Shown one piece after another: positions 27,905 to 35,538 of a DNA stretch of 64,000 nucleotides. A program made the position numbers and the translations under genes. The stretch lies in the NCBI GenBank assembly GCA_030432235.1, contig JAUIHT010000011.1, positions 1 through 64,000 of the forward strand. Reading direction: 5' to 3'. Numbering within the stretch: position 1 is the stretch's first letter; the number at the start of each line of letters is the position of its first letter. The notes beneath the pieces are model-generated. The model was given only the letters and a program-made list of their open reading frames with translations, ran no database searches and was not told where the DNA came from. This DNA is from Verrucomicrobiia bacterium (GTDB taxonomy: Bacteria; Verrucomicrobiota; Verrucomicrobiia; Opitutales; Cerasicoccaceae).

Positions 27905-28342
27905 TTACAGGCGAATACGGGTTTTACGATGCTTGGGAGGAGGGTTGAACGAGTCTGTCGATTCGCTGGGAGGCGGTGTTTGAGTACCGCCTGCCTTCAA
28001 TCGTGTTCGTCGTCGGGCTTGGATGCATTTCTGGATTTCATTTCGCAGCACTTCGGCGGTCTTTTCGTTGAGCGGCTGCTGCATGAGAGGCGGGAGTTTA
28101 GTTGAAGCGTTTTTGAGTAATCGTGACTTCTCCACGATATCCTGATGCATTTTGGCCAGGACGTCGCGTTGAGTGGTCAGGCGACGGCGCATGTCGCCGA
28201 CTTCGCGCAACATTTTGTCGCTCGCCCCTGGGATGATGGGCCGGTGCGCCCCCCTGATCTGGGGGGAGGGCTGCGGAAGGCCAGGCTCTTTACGATCGTT
28301 GCCGGAATCCGCCTTGTCAGAGATTGGACTGTGTGGATTCAT
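27905..28342 (-). CDS. Small basic protein at the LcrG position
   Basis: A 145-residue, Pro-, Arg- and Lys-rich protein with a central coiled coil (MLREVGDMRRRLTTQRDVL and on to about residue 110) and disordered ends. It is the first gene of the translocator/secretin operon, ending 1 bp before the candidate tip gene. LcrG, the cytosolic partner of the tip protein, occupies this place in Yersinia. A stalk-type SctO-like protein is an alternative. Function not established. Confidence 0.45.
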   Translation of the reverse strand: MNPHSPISDKADSGNDRKEPGLPQPSPQIRGAHRPIIPGASDKMLREVGDMRRRLTTQRDVLAKMHQDIVEKSRLLKNASTKLPPLMQQPLNEKTAEVLRNEIQKCIQARRRTRLKAGGTQTPPPSESTDSFNPPPKHRKTRIRL

Positions 28343-28499
28343 AGACGCTCTTGAATCGCTACAATTGTTTTACCGACTAGATTTTGGCTGATATACAAAT
28401 TTTAAGTAGCAGCTATATATTTAAGCATAGAGCCGGATGGACTTTAGGCAATATCAATAACGTTAAATAGTTCGCTATTTGTGAGTTTAAAGTGCTATA

Positions 28500-28536
28500 T
28501 TAATCGTTTATTAATTTATTATTAATGATGTGTTAA
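28500..28536 (-). promoter_or_regulatory. Four-copy phased TTAA array of the translocator/secretin operon
   Basis: TTAA at 28500, 28511, 28522 and 28533: three exact 11-bp steps. It lies about 160 bp upstream of the start at 28342 on the minus strand; TAAACT follows as a possible -10 near 28490. The 204-bp gap has no other feature. Confidence 0.65.
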
Positions 28537-28546
28537 CTATATTGAT

Positions 28547-30259
28547 TTAAGGCAGGTTGGCGCTGGCCAGGGATTGTTCGGCCATGTGTTTGTGGAGTGC
28601 CTCAATAACGCGCTGCATAACGGAGGACCAACTCTCGCCATAACCTTGTCGAAAAATGCGTTGACTGTTGTACCAATCGCTTTGCTCGCCCTTCAGCGGG
28701 TAGCGCCAACAAGCATTGTAAGGAGTGACCACCCAGGTCGGCTTGGCAAGCGCGCCGCAGAGGTGAGCGACTCCGGTATCCACGGTGATGACCAAATCAA
28801 GATGCTCAATCAAGGCCGAGGTGTGGCGAAAGCAATGCATGTGTGGGGCAAGATTGGTGACTCCCTCGCTTTCGCATATCGTGTCCAACCATTTGTCTGC
28901 TGGATCGTAGTGGAGTGAATAGAGTTGTATATCCGGAACTTCGCGCAGGCGCAGAAATTCGTAGAAGGAAAACGAGCGGCGCTGGTCATTGCCCTGGTTG
29001 GGATTTCCCTGCCATTTAATGCCGACGCGGTAGGACCCGTCTGTAAACAATGTGCGCTTTTGTTCGACGAGGGCAGGCTCGGCCTGGAAGTAGCCGTCGC
29101 GTCCGGTTACTTGATCGCGGCGAATGCCCATACGGTAGGGCAGGTTCAAAAGTGAGATGTAGAAGTCCCCCGGGTAAGATTCGAGCGGGAGCATCATCGG
29201 GAAGACGTTCACTTTTACGGAGCCGTCCAAGTGATTGAGGTAATAATCGAAAATACCAATCAAGGGATGTGGTACACGAAGCGTGATGCTGGCACAGCCG
29301 TGATCTCGCAGAAGTGGGATGAATCGGACGAAGTGTATATTGTCGCCCAGACCCTGATCTCCGTAGATAACCAGATGCTTTCCACTGATGTCAGATTTAC
29401 CATCCCAAAGCTCGCCCCGGCATAGGTAGGGACGCTCTTTTCGGCGTTTCTTTTCACATTCAATTTCACACTGGGGAACGGCGAAATCGTGCTTCTTAAG
29501 TGAGTAACGCGAGGATTCTATATTGTAGGTGAAATTGAAGTCCGGTTCCATGCCCTTTTTTGTCAGTATCTCGTAGCCTTTTTGGGCGAGTGTGAGACCT
29601 TCTTCGTGTTGTCCAGCGGCGTACTGATGATAGGCCATATTAAAAATGACAGCGACATTCTCTTTTTGAGTCTTACTGAGCTTCTCCATGATCGCATAGG
29701 CCTCCAAATGCTCTCCGGAGTCACCCAGTTTCCGGGCATTTTCCCAGGACAAGGCGGCGTGTTTGGGGTCCTGCTCGGCGAGTTTTTCATAAAAGTATTC
29801 GGATCGCCTGGGGTGGTCTTTGCGTAAAAGCATGCCTAGCATGGCATAAATGGCTGTGCTTCTCAGGCCGAGGTCGACCGCTCTTTCCAGGCAGGCTATG
29901 GCCTTCGGAATCACTCCTTGCTTTTCGTAAAAGCAACCAAGCTCCATAAAGATTGAGGAGCTCGGATTTAGACAGGCGATTCGGCACAGGCACGCCTCGG
30001 CGATATCCAGCCGATCCATCTGGATCGCACAGAGGGAGCGTAGGCGGAGAGCGGCTCGGTTATTGGGGTCGGATTCCAGTGCCAGGGCGAGTAGCTTTTC
30101 CGCCTTGGGCCACTCCTCATTGTGCAGGGCCTCCATGGCCGTGCTTAGCTTTCTCCCCAAGTGGAAAAGTGAATGGAGCTGGAGCGGGTTGTCAGGGAGA
30201 AGATGATACTTTTTAGAAGGAGGATCTTCGCTCTCGAATTCTGGCGTATTTGGTTTCAC
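28547..30259 (-). CDS. TPR protein with GT9/heptosyltransferase-like C-terminal domain
   Basis: A 570-residue protein starting with GTG. Residues about 25-260 form six or so TPRs (AEKLLALALESDPNNRAALRLRSLC and relatives). Residues about 290-550 resemble GT-B glycosyltransferases of the heptosyltransferase type: LVIYGDQGLGDNIHFVRFIPLL, and the donor-binding end DLVITVDTGVAHLCGALAKPTWV. Such TPR-GT9 fusions are common orphan proteins in Proteobacteria and Planctomycetes. Its place between T3SS genes raises the idea that it modifies a secretion component or surface structure, but that is inference. Possible regulator site: TTAA at 30265 and 30287, 22 bp apart, just upstream of the start. Confidence 0.7.
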   Translation of the reverse strand: MKPNTPEFESEDPPSKKYHLLPDNPLQLHSLFHLGRKLSTAMEALHNEEWPKAEKLLALALESDPNNRAALRLRSLCAIQMDRLDIAEACLCRIACLNPSSSIFMELGCFYEKQGVIPKAIACLERAVDLGLRSTAIYAMLGMLLRKDHPRRSEYFYEKLAEQDPKHAALSWENARKLGDSGEHLEAYAIMEKLSKTQKENVAVIFNMAYHQYAAGQHEEGLTLAQKGYEILTKKGMEPDFNFTYNIESSRYSLKKHDFAVPQCEIECEKKRRKERPYLCRGELWDGKSDISGKHLVIYGDQGLGDNIHFVRFIPLLRDHGCASITLRVPHPLIGIFDYYLNHLDGSVKVNVFPMMLPLESYPGDFYISLLNLPYRMGIRRDQVTGRDGYFQAEPALVEQKRTLFTDGSYRVGIKWQGNPNQGNDQRRSFSFYEFLRLREVPDIQLYSLHYDPADKWLDTICESEGVTNLAPHMHCFRHTSALIEHLDLVITVDTGVAHLCGALAKPTWVVTPYNACWRYPLKGEQSDWYNSQRIFRQGYGESWSSVMQRVIEALHKHMAEQSLASANLP

Positions 30260-30321
30260 TGCTATTAAAGGATGTCGATGGGATATTTAATGATAATGAT
30301 GAAAATTTTTGGCGATAGTTG

Positions 30322-30957
30322 CTACGTTTCCTGCGATTCAGGTTCCTCAGGTTGGGAATCTCCCTGAGTGATAATCGTTACCCCCTGTTGGGTGACGCTC
30401 AGGAGTATTTCTTTGCCTTTGAAGTCGGCTACCAGGATTTGTGTGTGGCGATTAATCCAGTGCCTTTCTATGATTTTAAATCGGTGCTCCGCATCCGTAC
30501 TTTGGGTCATCATCTGGCGCTTCCAGCGAATCGCCAGCCATAGGCCGACCGCAAAGATAGCGATCCAAAACAGTTGCTTGAACAGGATGCCCAGCAGATT
30601 GGAAACACCCAGGTCAGGCATGGGCGGCAACTCCGTATCTTCGGCTTGTGAAGGGGGAGGGGGTTCTTCTCCAGGGGGACTGGGAATAGCTTCTTCCAGC
30701 TCAGTCGCGGAGACTTCCTCCATAGGATTGGCTGGCACTTCTTCAACTTCCAGAACCGTGGTGGTGTCAATCGCCGGGACCTCTTGCTCGTCTGGAGCCG
30801 CTTGTTCATTCGGTTCCGTTTGGCCAGCCAGACCAGCGGGTAGGGCCAGAAGAAAAAAGGCGAGAGCAAGCCAGAAACTCTGCCTTGGTGTTCTTCTATG
30901 CGGATATTGTCGTGGCCCAAGCATATGATGACTATGCCTTTTTTTACGAATGGACAT
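30322..30957 (-). CDS. FliO-like membrane protein
   Basis: About 211 residues. The start is placed at 30957 because GGAGG lies 8 nt upstream; the ATG at 30963 is only 2 nt from it and the one at 31014 has none. A signal peptide (FWLALAFFLLALPAGLAGQ) is followed by a Glu/Pro-rich linker, one membrane helix (LFKQLFWIAIFAVGLWLAI), and a small C-terminal domain with FKIIERHWINRHTQILVADF and LLSVTQQGVTII. These fit the FliO pattern, in which the domain reads R-h-L..R-s-h-hhV-h-hh-L-h-G-h. FliO helps assemble the FliP/SctR pore in flagella and is normally absent from injectisomes. Confidence 0.6.
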   Translation of the reverse strand: MSIRKKRHSHHMLGPRQYPHRRTPRQSFWLALAFFLLALPAGLAGQTEPNEQAAPDEQEVPAIDTTTVLEVEEVPANPMEEVSATELEEAIPSPPGEEPPPPSQAEDTELPPMPDLGVSNLLGILFKQLFWIAIFAVGLWLAIRWKRQMMTQSTDAEHRFKIIERHWINRHTQILVADFKGKEILLSVTQQGVTIITQGDSQPEEPESQET

Positions 30958-31012
30958 ATGCATTGCCTCCGATTGCCAATACTTGTGCCGCCGTTTTTGA
31001 CCACATATCAAC

Positions 31013-31045
31013 ATGATAGCATGCTTATCATTAACGGCTTATTAA
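31013..31045 (-). promoter_or_regulatory. Phased TTAA pair plus extended -10, promoter of the FliO-like gene
   Basis: TTAA at 31031 and 31042 (11-bp step). On the minus strand TTAAT is followed after 8 nt by TGCTATCAT (31021-31013). The leader to the start at 30957 would be about 50 nt. Confidence 0.6.
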
Positions 31046-31215
31046 TGAAGGATGGTAAATATTCAGCTCGGTCCTTTTTCTTTTATTAGGCTATTGCCTC
31101 TATTTTTCATTTCCTCGCCAAATCGCACTGAAATACTGAGCATGGCTGGCTCGCTATGGCAGTTCCAAAGGCGTGGGAAGGCAGGTCTCGAGAGTTTGGC
31201 TAAGATGTCCAGGGC

Positions 31216-31896
31216 TTATGCTTGATTATTGACTGGGATGATAAAGCCAAGGCCGCGGCGGCTTTGTACAAAATCTTTGCCAAGCTTGCGCCTGATATGG
31301 TGTATCTGCACATCGAGCACATTGGAAAGGGAATCATCATTGATGCCTATCGCATCGGACAACTCGGATCTACTTACGACTGCACCGACCCGGCGGGACA
31401 GGTATTCCAGAAGCTTGTATTGCGCTGCAGTCAAGTTAACCATCTCTCCATCTAGAGAAATGGTTTGGGTTGAGAGGTTTACGACAACGCGGCCAATGCA
31501 GATCGTGTCATTGGTGAGGCTGGTAGCACGGCGAGTTAGAGCTCGGACTCGCGCGATCAATTCACGGTTGTTGTAGGGTTTGACCAGATAGTCATCCGCG
31601 CCTCCATTGAGCCCGGCGACGCGGTCGTCGATATCCCCTAGTGCACTCAGCATTAGTACTGGCGTGGATTTGCTTTGGCGCAGGTGCTTTAGAACTTTCC
31701 ATCCGTTCATCTCGGGCAGCATCACGTCGAGGACAATCACGTCATACTCCCATTGGTTTGCATAGTAGAGTCCCTCTGTGCCGCTATCGGCGGCGTTGAC
31801 GCTAAAGAACTCTTCCGAGAGAGTTTGCACGATTCCTTTGCGGACATCTGCATCGTCCTCGATTACCAATACTTTTACTGCAGCTTTTACATGCAT
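31216..31896 (-). CDS. OmpR/PhoB-family response regulator, candidate T3SS regulator
   Basis: A 226-residue two-domain regulator. The receiver domain has the acidic pair EDD near residues 13-15, the phospho-acceptor Asp in VIVLDVMLPEMNGW near residue 53, the Ser/Thr in LMLSALGD and the Lys in YLVKPYNNREL. The C-terminal winged helix contains LTAAQYKLLEYLSRR and the recognition-helix region SNVLDVQIHHIRRKLG. No histidine kinase is encoded nearby, so it is an orphan here. Its own promoter carries a phased TTAA pair, suggesting autoregulation. The predicted transcription start nearly coincides with the ATG, so the mRNA may be leaderless. Confidence 0.88.
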   Translation of the reverse strand: MHVKAAVKVLVIEDDADVRKGIVQTLSEEFFSVNAADSGTEGLYYANQWEYDVIVLDVMLPEMNGWKVLKHLRQSKSTPVLMLSALGDIDDRVAGLNGGADDYLVKPYNNRELIARVRALTRRATSLTNDTICIGRVVVNLSTQTISLDGEMVNLTAAQYKLLEYLSRRVGAVVSRSELSDAIGINDDSLSNVLDVQIHHIRRKLGKDFVQSRRGLGFIIPVNNQA

Positions 31897-31902
31897 ATCT
31901 GT

Positions 31903-31935
31903 ACAGTAGCATGTTCAATATTAATGATTCGTTAA
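31903..31935 (-). promoter_or_regulatory. Phased TTAA pair plus extended -10, response-regulator promoter
   Basis: TTAA at 31921 and 31932 (11-bp step). On the minus strand TTAAT is followed after 8 nt by TGCTACTGT (31911-31903). Confidence 0.6.
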
Positions 31936-32599
31936 TAGGGCTTGGTATTGCAAGTTCGAATTCCCATTAACGTATAAATGATATTCCCCATATTGAAGAT
32001 GGAGAATACTGTAGGACTGAGGGATTTCCTTCTGGAACGTGCTCGTAATGGGCCCATCTTTGTGAGTGGCATGCGGGGCAGCGGATATTTGTAAGGCTGC
32101 TGAGCTAATCAAGCAGCGATAGGCTCAGGGTTCACAAATGTGTTAGCAATTCAACCCGTGAAAGAGGCGATAGCGGTGTCGCTCGATCTCATCCATCAGC
32201 AAGCACTCGGTCTCAAATCTACTGGGGTGGTGCCGCATGGGTAACAAGGCGCAAATCTACAGAGAACCATCACTGAGGTAAGGGGACCGATGGGGCGAAA
32301 TGGGGGAGCTAGATTTTAAAATTTTTTCGTTGCATTTTCTCAAAAATGTATAAGTATTCTTGAAAAACTGATTTCTTCTCCGCTTAATATGTACTCATTC
32401 GGACCAGTTCTACATCGCCATTCGATCCCAGGCAGACTTTTCGTAGGCTTGGCTGGTGGGTGTTTCACTGGTGCCAGCAAAGCTGCTGGAAGATTAGCAA
32501 AGAGATGCAGCTGCAATAGTGGATTTTCGGCCTCACCACTCACTGTTGGTGGATATGTGGGCCTTTCTTATATAACTAACAACTAACTCATGGAAGATT
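31936..32599. other. Intergenic region between T3SS and catabolic loci
   Basis: About 660 bp in which no gene is recognised. Short open frames on both strands show no family features. It contains one operator-like site (32345-32365) belonging to the downstream regulon. It probably marks a junction between two gene modules. Confidence 0.5.
32345..32365 (+). promoter_or_regulatory. Operator site 1 of the TGTATAAGTATTC regulon
   Basis: AATGTATAAGTATTCTTGAAA, matching the consensus found at 39665, 41009, 50410 and 52339. About 235 bp upstream of the PEP-CTERM gene at 32600. Confidence 0.6.
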
Positions 32600-33214
32600 A
32601 TGAAAGCTATGTATGGACCCGCTATTAACACACTGCGTTGGAAGCCAATCGTCATTGCCACGGCAACGCTGATGGCTGTTTTTTCCCTTGTTCGGGCTGA
32701 TATGGCCTTGGATTTTATTTATGACGGCGCGGACACGACAGTTAGCTGGAGCGGTACGTGGGATCTGTCATCGACCGGAACCTTCAACAACACACTGATA
32801 GAGAGCAGCTTAAACGGTCTTTATGCGGTGGGCGGTACTTTTTCACGGGCTACAGGTGGAATTGATAAGCCCTATCCCTGGGGTGCCACCACTACGGGCT
32901 ATACTAACTTGACCGGCGACTTTTTTGGATATGACGCTTCCTTCATATATGGTCCAGGCACTGGCTTCACGGATGCAACGACCATCACAGGAAGCATGGA
33001 GGCATTGGGCACGGATCTCGAAACCATCGGTTTCAGCGGTTCGGCAATTATCGATGGTGGTGGTATTATCAGTGGCACTCTCAGCGGCTCTGGAGGTACG
33101 GTGAACTGGACGGCAAAAGATTTAACCATTGTTCCCGAACCAGTACATTTTTCCATGTTAGGTGGGTTGTTCATTGCCGCCACGTACGCCTGGAGGCGTT
33201 TTCGTCGCAGTTAA
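32600..33214 (+). CDS. Small PEP-CTERM protein
   Basis: A 204-residue exported protein. Signal peptide (IVIATATLMAVFSLVRA, cleavage before DM), a Gly/Thr/Ser-rich beta domain, and a C-terminal sorting signal: VPEP, a hydrophobic segment (MLGGLFIAATYAW) and the basic end RRFRRS. An exosortase would process it. It stands first in the catabolic module behind an operator site and is followed by a clear terminator. No enzymatic or binding family was recognised in the central domain. Confidence 0.75.
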   Translation: MKAMYGPAINTLRWKPIVIATATLMAVFSLVRADMALDFIYDGADTTVSWSGTWDLSSTGTFNNTLIESSLNGLYAVGGTFSRATGGIDKPYPWGATTTGYTNLTGDFFGYDASFIYGPGTGFTDATTITGSMEALGTDLETIGFSGSAIIDGGGIISGTLSGSGGTVNWTAKDLTIVPEPVHFSMLGGLFIAATYAWRRFRRS

Positions 33215-33237
33215 TCTCAACCTATTCTTTTCTGGCG

Positions 33238-33271
33238 AAAAAGCGTGCTGATTATCCGGCACGCTTTTTTT
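33238..33271 (+). terminator. Rho-independent terminator after the small PEP-CTERM gene
   Basis: Perfect 11-bp stem AAAAAGCGTGC (33238-33248) / GCACGCTTTTT (33259-33269), 10-nt loop, T-run continuing to 33271. Confidence 0.85.
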
Positions 33272-33388
33272 GCTCTGAATCGCGAGGGCGATGGCCCTGC
33301 TGCCACAGTAGTGCAATACCCAAAATATTTCTTTGCCTGGCACACCGGTGAGCGTTTCACTAGTCGACTTCAATCGATATTTAAATCT

Positions 33389-34417
33389 GTGGAACGAAAA
33401 GTTACAGAAAAAGTAACACAAGAACAACTTGCGAAGGCCCTTGGCGTTTCCCAGTCAACGGTTCATCGTGTCCTTGCGGGCAATAAGCGGGTCAATCCGG
33501 AGGCGAGAGAGACCATTCTTCAGGCGGCGGAAAAGATGGGGTATCGCGTGAATTTTTTCGCCTCACAACTCCGCAGCAAGCACCGTAAGCTCATCGTTCT
33601 AGGGGTCAGTTACCTGCAGGACCCATACTGTTTGGATATCGCGGAGTCATTTGAAAGTGTTGCGGCGGCACGTGGGTACCGCATCATGTTATCACACTTT
33701 CATGATACCACCGACTCCATGATGTTCCATCGGGAGATTTTGGGGCCTAGCGGGCTGAATTGTCTCGCACTTGTAGGAGGGGCAACCAGCCGTGTTAGCG
33801 ATACCACACTGAACGAATTGGTTGAGAGTGGCATCAACGTTTTTTTGCTGGGTCGTTCGATTGAAAACCCAAGGATATCTCAAGTGCTTCCTAATAACGT
33901 GCGCGGTGGCGAGCTGGCCGCGGATCATTTCCATGCCTTGGGCGTCAGAAAGACCTGGGTGTTGACTATCGACGATGAACAATCCGGGGTTCGGGAACGT
34001 GCAGAGGCTTTTGTTGCTCGGGCGAGAGCGAATAATATGCCCAAGCCCAAAATGATTCTCGTGCCGCCACACCTTACGATTGAGGATATATCTGAAGCGG
34101 CCCGGGACATTATCAAGAAAGAGATGCGTCATCGAGCGTTTCCCGAAGGCATCTTTTCGACTGGCATGATTTACTCTGCCGTCATGTTAAGGGAGGCGAA
34201 TAAACGCGGGTTTAGACCTGGAAAGGACTACCGCATCATTGGCTACGATGACATATGGCCAACTCGTTATTTCTACCCATACCTGACCACTATCCGGCAG
34301 CCAACGCTGGAGATGGGGCGGAAGGGTGCGGAATACTTGATTGATATTCTGGAGGGCAAGAGTGAGCCCGGAGCACGGCAATTGTTTGAGCCGAGCCTGA
34401 TTGTACGAGAGTCCTGA
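33389..34417 (+). CDS. LacI-family transcriptional regulator 1
   Basis: About 342 residues. The GTG at 33389 is chosen because the open frame further upstream begins inside the terminator hairpin and because it leaves the usual 9-residue lead to the helix-turn-helix (QLAKALGVSQSTVHRVLAGN). The rest is the periplasmic-binding-protein-like effector domain (LIVLGVSYLQDP..., GYDDIWPTRY). Closely similar in length and sequence to the regulator at 51127-52158; both share NFFASxxxxKxxKLIxLGVxYLxDPY. Likely controls the surrounding catabolic genes through the recurrent operator. Confidence 0.85.
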   Translation: MERKVTEKVTQEQLAKALGVSQSTVHRVLAGNKRVNPEARETILQAAEKMGYRVNFFASQLRSKHRKLIVLGVSYLQDPYCLDIAESFESVAAARGYRIMLSHFHDTTDSMMFHREILGPSGLNCLALVGGATSRVSDTTLNELVESGINVFLLGRSIENPRISQVLPNNVRGGELAADHFHALGVRKTWVLTIDDEQSGVRERAEAFVARARANNMPKPKMILVPPHLTIEDISEAARDIIKKEMRHRAFPEGIFSTGMIYSAVMLREANKRGFRPGKDYRIIGYDDIWPTRYFYPYLTTIRQPTLEMGRKGAEYLIDILEGKSEPGARQLFEPSLIVRES

Positions 34418-34488
34418 TCGATAATAAGCGGTCGAAGTTCTTGAGCCAGATGAAGAAAAGGGCGTTGACGAGATGAACTTGCTTGCTA

Positions 34489-34508
34489 TGAATAAGTATG
34501 CACGAAAA
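34489..34508 (+). promoter_or_regulatory. Operator site 2, next to the SDR start codon
   Basis: TGAATAAGTATGCACGAAAA, two mismatches to TGTATAAGTATTCACGAAA. It covers the upstream ATG at 34498, so the SDR start is placed at 34516. Confidence 0.55.
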
Positions 34509-34515
34509 CAGCACT

Positions 34516-35403
34516 ATGAAAAATAACGCTATTGCTTTGGTAACCGGTGCGGCCGGAATTATTGGTACTGAAATCTGCGCAGCCTTAAGTGATGCGGGTT
34601 GGAGAGTCGCCGCCACCGATTTATCTGAAGAGGAGTTTAATTTAAGCGAAATCTACCAGGGTGCTGTTCGTGCCGATGGCCTTTTCTATGCGGATTTGAG
34701 CGACCTGAGTGCATGCGCGAAATTAGTCCATGAAGTGGAGGCGACACTGGGACCGATATCGTTGTTGGTAAATAATGCCGCCTTAGGCCAATATTTTGGC
34801 GGTATCGGAAATGTAAGGCCAGAGGATTACCAGCGCTTGGTGAATATCAATTTGCTTGCGCCTTTTTTTTTAACGCAAGCAGCACTGCCTTCCCTGCGTG
34901 AGCATTTGGGCTCGGTGGTAATGATTTCATCAGTATTGTCTCAAATGCCCAAGGATGGCGCCACACTCTATGGTGTGACGAAGGCGGCCCTGGAGAAACA
35001 AACCGAGTTCCTGGCACATGACTTGTGCAAGCATGGGGTGCGTGTAAATGCCATACGTGTGGGTAGCGTTCCCGGAGGGCATTTTTTACGTGAGCGTATG
35101 AAAGGAATGGAGCCCGAACGAGCGCGTGCGCTTTACGAAGATGTCATGAAAATACATGCTGCTGATATTGCTCAGGAGGGTGAGGTGCCCTTGTTGGGAA
35201 AACCTGCCGATGTGGCGAATGCCATCCTTTTCCTCGCCTCGGAGCAGGCACGTTTGGTGAATGGGTGTACGTTTCCGGTGGATGGTGCTCTCGTTATCCG
35301 TGAGCCGGTCATGGAGCGTTTGAATCAGCGCAAAAAATCGATTGATGACATCGTGGATTCTTACACCAAAGCTTATGAAACCTCTGTGTCGACGAAGGAC
35401 TGA
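34516..35403 (+). CDS. Short-chain dehydrogenase/reductase
   Basis: NAD(P)-dependent SDR of about 295 residues. N-terminal TGAAGIIG cofactor motif, NNAALGQ segment, catalytic Ser in MISSVLS and YGVTK for the Tyr/Lys pair, then a C-terminal extension of about 35 residues beyond the usual fold. The start is set at 34516 because the ATG at 34498 lies inside an operator site. SDRs in such clusters oxidise a sugar acid or hydroxy intermediate. It lies directly after the LacI gene and is plausibly regulated by it. Confidence 0.8.
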   Translation: MKNNAIALVTGAAGIIGTEICAALSDAGWRVAATDLSEEEFNLSEIYQGAVRADGLFYADLSDLSACAKLVHEVEATLGPISLLVNNAALGQYFGGIGNVRPEDYQRLVNINLLAPFFLTQAALPSLREHLGSVVMISSVLSQMPKDGATLYGVTKAALEKQTEFLAHDLCKHGVRVNAIRVGSVPGGHFLRERMKGMEPERARALYEDVMKIHAADIAQEGEVPLLGKPADVANAILFLASEQARLVNGCTFPVDGALVIREPVMERLNQRKKSIDDIVDSYTKAYETSVSTKD

Positions 35404-35538
35404 ACCAGAAATTTTCTATTGGTTTCCTTCCTGCTAACTAGAAATCGGTTTCTGCCTTTTGTGTCGTAGACACTCAGCGTTATAATGCGTATGTCCTAGC
35501 GCTGGCGATTCTTCACGGATGCATGTGTGGATGTGTTA

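Noticed and set aside
31951-31968. GTTCGAATTCC resembling a tRNA T-loop
   Set aside because: No acceptor stem, D-arm or anticodon arm around it.
31921-32112. Minus-strand 63-codon frame in the module junction
   Set aside because: Overlaps the response-regulator promoter, no family features, no ribosome-binding site.
33245-33388. N-terminal extension of LacI regulator 1
   Set aside because: Begins with GTG inside the terminator stem; it precedes the helix-turn-helix by an abnormal 57 residues.
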